From Apostichopus japonicus (Eukaryota; Echinodermata; Holothuroidea; Aspidochirotida; Stichopodidae): a stretch of 64,000 nucleotides of DNA. The stretch is taken from positions 19,052,094 through 19,116,093 of the forward strand of contig NC_092563.1 in assembly GCF_037975245.1 (NCBI RefSeq), read 5' to 3'. This document shows positions 57,697-64,000 of the stretch, one piece after another (position 1 is the stretch's first letter; each line of letters opens with the position of its first letter). The notes under the pieces are model-generated. The model was not told where the DNA came from. It saw only the letters and a program-made list of their open reading frames with translations, and did not search any database. The position numbers and the translations under genes are program-made.

Positions 57697-60525
57697 CCTA
57701 TCGGGTTAATCTTTACTTGGAACAGATTGAAAAGATAAGAACAAATGCTCCAGTAAAATTAAGTGGACACCATTGTTAGGGGAAATGAAACAGTACCTAA
57801 AAATTGATCAAGTATTACAAGGTGACATTGTGCTCGGTTACACATATTTTTGGTAATCTACTTCTTTTTTTTAAGCTAAAGGTAATCCCCGAACAAGTTT
57901 TAATTACCATTTCTGAGAAACGGAGAAGTCTGGCGTCATATACAAACAGCAAAGTTAGTCGTAATATGCGCGACAAAGGTCAATAAAAAATACTTTCGAG
58001 AAATGAGATGAGGATATTTCACAAATGTGTCAGTTTCATTTCCATATTTCATGAATCTTACGAATGGGATATCATATTTTACTTATTGTGAACAAAACAA
58101 GGTATTGTAGAGATTGGGTGCGGGGGGGCGGGTGGGGGGGTGGTGAGCTATCAGTGACGTGAACAAGACTTCAAAGGTGGTACGTGCACGGGAAACCAAC
58201 ATGTAAAATTGGTTACTTCTTCAGACTTCATGAGAGAGGTACGTTAATTTGTATGAACCTAATTGTAGATAATGTACGTGTTATGAGGTATACCACTTAA
58301 TAATAAGGGAATTTCCATTTGTCCAATAATACCGTTTTATTGCATTTTTACTTCAGTTGCAATTTTCTGATATTTACATCATTTGTCATTCTTGGTGCGG
58401 TGTTTTTTTTTACCAACGCAACTAAAATAACCTTTTTTACTTCATGGGGTCTACCTTTCATATTATGGTCGCGTATATTACATCAAGTTAATGCAGCTTG
58501 ACAAAAAAAGACATTTTTTTTTGTCACTCTAATGTACCTCTTGCATTCCGACTTACGGGATCACTTCTTCCGCTGCGAACCTTTCGCCATTTTCTGTCAA
58601 AGTATAGTTTGTTATTGTTTGACAGCGACATATAAATTTTACCCTAGATGTCTCCCATTTGCCATGATCCCTTGCGCCCCCTGCAGGTAACGTTGGTGAC
58701 AATTTCATTAGCAAAGTACACCTAAACCTAACTATACGCTTCTTATTATATCTGTTCCTATATAGCAAACCCGAGGAAAGAAGGGTCGGCCTTAAAACTT
58801 CAGTGTTGGTAGACAATATTCCTAATGGTTTGTGACGTCTTGGAATTTAATGGGTAGTAGTATACCATCCTATATCGACCTTCCCATCTTGATATAAAAT
58901 GAAGGTATAATATACCTTGTATAACTTGTAGCATATATTATCTTCCGAACATATCAATTTCAGCGACACATAATTAATTCATTCATTAAAAGGTACCAAG
59001 AGTTAAATTATGCTGCACTTCCTTAACGAAGACACACACAAAAAAAATTCTTATATTGTCTCCCTATTTTCTTCAAATAGATCTATAGTATATATTTATA
59101 GGCTAAATATGCCATATCATAGTCAGTGGTGTAACGCCAGGGGAACGGGAGGGCGGGGGTGAGAGAGTCGACGCCTCCGCCGGACCCGGAGCAGTATTGG
59201 TGGACACCGCACTTTGCGGTTCAAAAGTACAAAAGTTTCAGGTTCAATATCATCAAGAAGATCTGAGATGCGAATCTCATTGAGCTACAGCGGTCTTGCA
59301 AATGCTCTCTTTTATGGGCCCCATATAAGCCTGACCCCCCCCCCCCCCACCTCCACCCCACCCCACCCCCAAGATAAACAGCTGGTCATAGTTCAATGTC
59401 ATAGAAAGAAGTTTCTAATTTATAGGCCATCTTTAAACTTTAAGTCAGTTTGGTCTTTGTGTTCAAAATATGCTCCGCTCCGATCCTGAAAAAATGGAAC
59501 GACTCACCTGAAATATATCCAATGCATATTTCGGCAACTAACCAGCTAGCAATAGCAACTGCAGTGTTGATGGAATCCTCACGAATAAGTGTTGTGTAGT
59601 TTAAATCGCTGATAAAAAAATATACATGAATAACATTCGTGTTGAGGTCATTAGCACGAATGATGTTATGTAATCACAGCTAACAGTGTTCCTCCCAATA
59701 TTGGTTATTATTTCTTGGACAGCTTCTTTAATAATTTACGTTCAAATAGATGTTGCGATATTCAGTGTGTACACTGATTTCATATTCACCTCGAATACTA
59801 GTTTACATATTTGCGATATGTGTAACATTGAATGTAAACTTACATTCTTGATATAAGTTTGATTTGTCGTTTGTTTAAAGTTGTGTTTTTCCTGTTTGTT
59901 GTTGTTTTTGTTTGTTTTTTTTGCTCACTTTGTTTGTTTGTTTTGTTTAGTAAATCGTAAAAAATGAGAACCACTTGAAACGAAATCTTCCAAATACATA
60001 TAAGATTTAATATTTTGCTTAGCGTTCTAGTATATATACATGCTTTAACGTACAACCGTTAGTGACAATGCAACCGTGATAAATGCAGTGCACCCATATA
60101 GATTCGAGGGCATAGATTAGAAATAAAATTAGATTGTGTAGTCTAGTCTCATTCAATCGTTGTGTTACTGTTAATTGTTGCGATAACATAACATAAACGT
60201 TTTTCTTTTACAATCCATGTCACGTCCGGACAGCTGAATTGTCTTTGCTGCCTATTATCTTGTTTTTTTCCCGGCTATTTCCTCTCCTATAAAGTGTCTT
60301 CATTATTTCTGTAAATCAAATTGTAAAGCCATTTCGTGTCAGTTTTACGTCGTTTAAATTTAACTGCATGCACCCCATTGGCTGTGTTGTGTCATCCTTA
60401 TGACGTCACATTCACATTGCGTGAGCAACCCTTTCCCTCCCAGGAGTTGCTTTATTTCATTAACAGAAAGAAGAAAGCAAAATGGGAGCGTGAATAATGA
60501 ACACCCGGTTTGCTTGTAGGGAATA
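57696..60525. other. Intergenic, no gene supported
   Basis: AT-rich, with poly-G at 58122-58141, a hAT-like end CAGTGGTGTAACGCCAGGGG at 59126-59145 without a clear partner, poly-C at 59335-59349 and a GTTT-rich stretch at 59877-59950. Nothing coding was recognised. Confidence 0.5.
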
Positions 60526-60627
60526 TTATTATTATTCTTATTATTCTTATTCTTATTCTTATTATTCTTATTATTCTTATCATTCTTATTCTTCTTATTC
60601 TTCTTATTCTTATTATTCTTATTATTC

Positions 60628-60691
<64 letters not shown>
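60526..60691. repeat. (TTATTC)n to (TTA)n compound microsatellite
   Basis: About 100 bp of TTATTC/TTCTTA units pass into ~65 bp of pure TTA. Confidence 0.95.
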
Positions 60692-60692
<1 letters not shown>

Positions 60693-61680
60693 TTATGTAT
60701 TAATTTTTTCTTTATTTTTTCCTCCGTTTTATTTATCATTTATCATCAATGTGATCAGAAACTTGCATATGATTTAACATTATTATTAGCAAATAATGAG
60801 CGAATCTAGCTGCGGCGACAACTATAGTTAATCACGTTTCGCAATCACACGGCTGTCTGCCCCATCCCACCCCTTCGAATACAACGACAGTTGCTGGCTA
60901 TTTCTTCTCCCCTTCGACAAAGTTAATACTTTATATCTGATATGTTATGAGACAGGAGTGCCCTGACGCTAAGCAAGCGCTCTCATTAATAAAACATTTG
61001 TGTTTGGCCTAAATTAGCTAAGCGAAATTTGGTGTATCAGGTAAACAAAGGCAGTAATGATTCACGTCGTGCATCATGCATTCATTCATATAGCCATTGC
61101 GACCGTCGAGTCAAATTTGTAATTGCGAAAGTGCAAACTTTGATCTGCAAAGCGAGGAAGTTCGTTAACATTGTATATGATATATACTGAAAAGCAATTT
61201 GTGCTATACCCAATGGACCAATCAAGGGGCTGATTGCTGTACTGAAACAATTCCGTACGAAAAGGATGGCCGGCCAAGTTTGCTTATACTAAAATGTACA
61301 GAGATGAAACTATATTTGGGAAAATGATTATGTTTACAAGGGAGACAGAAAGAATCAATTTGTATGAAGCTTGGCAATGTTTTGGGACGTGCTTTAATTT
61401 CCACGAGGAAAAGGGTCGTTGGTAAATGTATTGGTAGGGGTTGGGGGGGGGGGAGGGAGCGGGGGTCGGCCTATGGTATATGTATTCCCTAACCCTCATG
61501 TATGTCCATTGTAGTGTTGTCACTGAATACAAAGCCTATGCCGTATGTTATACCGACACATTCGTACCTGTTTAACATGTATGGTGTGTATTGTGTACAT
61601 AAATGAGGTAGTATAACCTCACGTGATAGAGAGACTTGTCTCAAACTTTCATTACGGATAGTTCTCGGCAAAGTTAGCAC
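60692..61680. other. Non-coding, nothing recognised
   Basis: AT-rich; poly-G at 61440-61451. No frame resembles a known family. Confidence 0.5.
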
Positions 61681-61686
61681 CATAGA

Positions 61687-63395
61687 CAGGGGCGTATCCA
61701 GGATTTTCTAACCCGGGGGCGCGAATGACTATCTAAGCGGAGCGCCACCATCGGTCGGCGCGCAGCGCAGCGAAGGTTTTAACACCCCCCCCCCCCCCAG
61801 ATCACCGGAAATGGCGCATCTCGGGCTTGAAAATGACCAACTAGATTTTCACTTTTGCCTGAGTAAACCAAAAAATTTCCCAATATTTTTTCCCATCCAT
61901 AACCTTTTGGAGGATTGTCACCAGTCACACATCATGTTCGATCTCATCGCATCTCCTGTGGATCATTGCTTTTGTAGGTGATTCTACGTCGCGGCCCGCA
62001 ATCAAGGTTTTAAGCCCATTATTCGTTCAGAATTTGAAAATTCACACTGCTCGTGAAATAAATTCACTTCAAAACATACCCATAATGTTGCACAAAATGT
62101 CATCTATGGACAGCCAATACAGAAAAACCTCCTTCAAACCCTAACAGACCGGTCAAAATTGCACGAGAAGAGGGAAGAATGTGTTAGGAATGTTGGTCAG
62201 GGAAATTTCGAAAATTCAGACACGGTTAATTTATTGGTGTATGGGCGCAGATCAGTCTTGGGTAATGGTGGGGACGCTATCTATTCTCTGATACTATCCA
62301 AGCGGAGCGCGACCATGGGTTCGCGCGTAGCGCACAAGAAATTTTTGGCAAATATACCTCCCAGATCACCGGAAATAACACTTCCCAGACCCAATGATGC
62401 TCCCAAACCTCCTTAAGTTTTAGATCTCATGGCTTAGAAGTTTAGTTTGGGGAAATGAATGGGCGTCTGCAGAAAAAAATCAGGAGACAAATAATCCAAG
62501 TAGACTTTTGGATACGATGGGTCTGGTTTCGTAACTCATCGGGAAGCGATTAGAAGGGTGGGTGTGGGTTTGTGGGGCGCGGGTTTTCATGCAGGTGGGA
62601 ACAATCTCAAGAAGTGATGTATGCGTCCGCCCCCCCCCCCCCCCCCCGGCAAGTATACACCTTTGGATCCACTACATGATATTCACAGGAAATGTGCTCT
62701 CAATTCTCAAATCGCATGCGGAATTTTTTATTTTCATTTTTAGATTCATTGTATGAGTTACGGTACTATAGGGGTGGGGTAACAATTAGCATTCTGTTCG
62801 CGTTGTATAACATGTTATCTCTGGATGAGAGTGTTGCATCGAAGGACATACGTCTAGTGCAGTTCGCATATAGATACTGGGCTAATACCGAAATGCGTCA
62901 TTTTTCCCCGACGACTCGGTCGAGTTCAAGACCAGCCATAGTTGGTTTCATAGTTCAATTTTACAATTGTTTAAGGCGTCCACACACACACGCGTCATGT
63001 TATACTATATATAGTATATATATATATACATTAGTGAGAGAGGGAAAATGGAAACGTCAAAAACGGAGTTGTCGGTGGGGTAGGGGTAGGCTGAGGCGCA
63101 CGCCCCTTCCGAAATCCTCGATCCGTCACTGGCTACCCTGTGTATATTAATAGGGATCAGCGCTGTAATTATGTCACTGTTCCTCTTTCTCTTCCCGGTG
63201 TCTTGGCGTTTTTCTTCTGTTCCCTCCTTTTTTCTCCTTTTTTCTCCTTTTTCTCTTTCTTCTTTTCTTTTCCCTTCCTCCCTCTCCTTCCTCCTTTCCC
63301 CCTCTTTTCCCCTTTTTTCTTCTCTCTTTTTTTCTCTCCTCTTGTTCTTACCCGGGGGGCGCGCGCCCCCAACGCCCCTCCTGGATACGCGCCTG
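61687..63395. mobile_element. Probable old hAT-like element
   Basis: The left end CAGGGGCGTATCCAGG and the reverse complement of the right end, CAGGCGCGTATCCAGG, differ at one base. Both are followed within ~25 bp by CCCGGGGGCGCG-type text. The flanks show no convincing 8-bp duplication, so the pairing of these two ends is not proven. Two related internal blocks at about 61715-61830 and 62275-62400 share GAGCG(C), CGCGCGTAGCGCA-like text and CAGATCACCGGAAAT. No transposase frame. Confidence 0.5.
63180..63352. repeat. Polypyrimidine (C/T) block
   Basis: About 170 bp almost purely C and T on the plus strand (TTTTCTCC, CTTCCTCC, CTCTTTT units), able to form triplex DNA in principle. It lies inside the probable element at 61687-63395. 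Open frames across it are composition artefacts. Confidence 0.85.
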
Positions 63396-64000
63396 AAAGA
63401 GTTGGATGTAAATAGAGTACACACCCACAATCGTTACTGTGCCGCAAGGGAGAGCCGTCTACCGTGACGAAACTGCCCCGGCGGGCAGGAAACCTCGCGG
63501 AATGTATACATGTGCATGAATATATAGAGCCTACAGATATTAACTTTTGGTGTCGTTTGTGGTAACGAATAGCGCGACAAACTGAAAGAAAAAGTCAGAA
63601 GTTTCTTTTAGAAATCTCGGAGTTTCTGTTAGAATTGTCGGAAGAAATTGTTTCGTAGTAGTCACAAGTCATCCATGGCAGTGTTGTGAGTCCTCGCTCT
63701 AGTTTTGTTTTTATAACCAACTATATGGTTAGGTGGTAGAAGACTCGGAATCCGCATAAACGACTGCGGCAGAGTCTAAGCGGTCACATCAATGTGCTTA
63801 TTTTGGATAGTGTTATTCGAGTATATCAACCAGTGCACAGTTATAAACAATTCGGCATCGTCACGATAACCTTATTAAAGAGCGTTGCAAACACGTAACA
63901 TACTAATTACTATGTAAATATATTAAATTAATATTAATATCAAAGTTTTACCTCAAGTCATCTGTCATATGACCTGCAATATCGGTTTACTTTTTGGCTA
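63396..64000. other. Right edge of window, nothing recognised
   Basis: Less AT-rich at first (GCCCCGGCGGGCAGG), then AT-rich to the end. No exon with splice borders could be supported. Confidence 0.45.

Noticed and set aside
59126-59349. hAT-like left end CAGTGGTGTAACGCCAGGGG followed by a G-run and a later C-run
   Set aside because: No matching inverted right end and no target duplication were found, so an element cannot be delimited.
63005-63467. Several overlapping frames of about 90-140 codons on both strands, rich in Lys/Glu/Arg or Phe/Ser/Pro
   Set aside because: Composition artefacts of the polypyrimidine block; no family resemblance.
63700-63790. tRNA-like text (GTTAGGTGGTAGAAGACTCG)
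   Set aside because: No A/B-box spacing and no acceptor-stem pairing; not a tRNA.

Overview
The window is animal nuclear DNA. It is AT-rich, with spliced genes carrying GT-AG introns, many microsatellites and satellites, and several metazoan transposon classes. WDR59, CR1/L2-like and L1/Tx1-like LINEs, Penelope-like elements, hAT elements, a Ty3/gypsy gag relic and a small immunoglobulin-receptor family fit a marine invertebrate deuterostome, possibly an echinoderm such as a sea cucumber. The species is inference; no marker in the window settles it.

Layout. 1-10120 (+) is the 3' part of WDR59, a GATOR2 subunit of the amino-acid/mTORC1 pathway, in ten exons reaching the stop codon. Its introns hold three copies of one tRNA-derived SINE, a 37-bp minisatellite, a ~142-bp tandem repeat grown from the end of one exon and its splice donor, and a short hAT element. 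10121-13370 is non-coding. 13377-22690 is a tandem duplication of an immunoglobulin-type membrane receptor gene. The second copy (20515-22495) reads as a complete three-exon gene. The first copy (13783-15752) has lost the middle exon, and its remaining exons no longer join in frame. Between the copies lies a nested transposon stack: a hAT element inside a degenerate Penelope-like element inside a third terminal-inverted-repeat element, each with direct-repeat target-site duplications.

22690-37390 has no gene I can support. It holds a CR1-like 3' fragment, a dead Ty3/gypsy gag, a fold-back repeat and an 80-bp tandem satellite. 37400-43665 is a ~90-bp AT-rich satellite with a three-monomer higher-order structure. 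It is split by a 5'-truncated L1/Tx1-type retrotransposon (38506-42940) and continues into about 85 copies of a 5-bp repeat. 45676-49812 is an apparently intact, very young Penelope-like element with GIY-YIG endonuclease, flanked by ~648-bp direct repeats and sitting in TA microsatellite. 49813-64000 is non-coding apart from LINE tails, microsatellites, a probable old hAT-like element and a polypyrimidine block.

Only WDR59 and the second Ig-receptor copy look like functional host genes. The Penelope-like ORF looks functional as a mobile element. The rest of the readable coding sequence is transposon relic.
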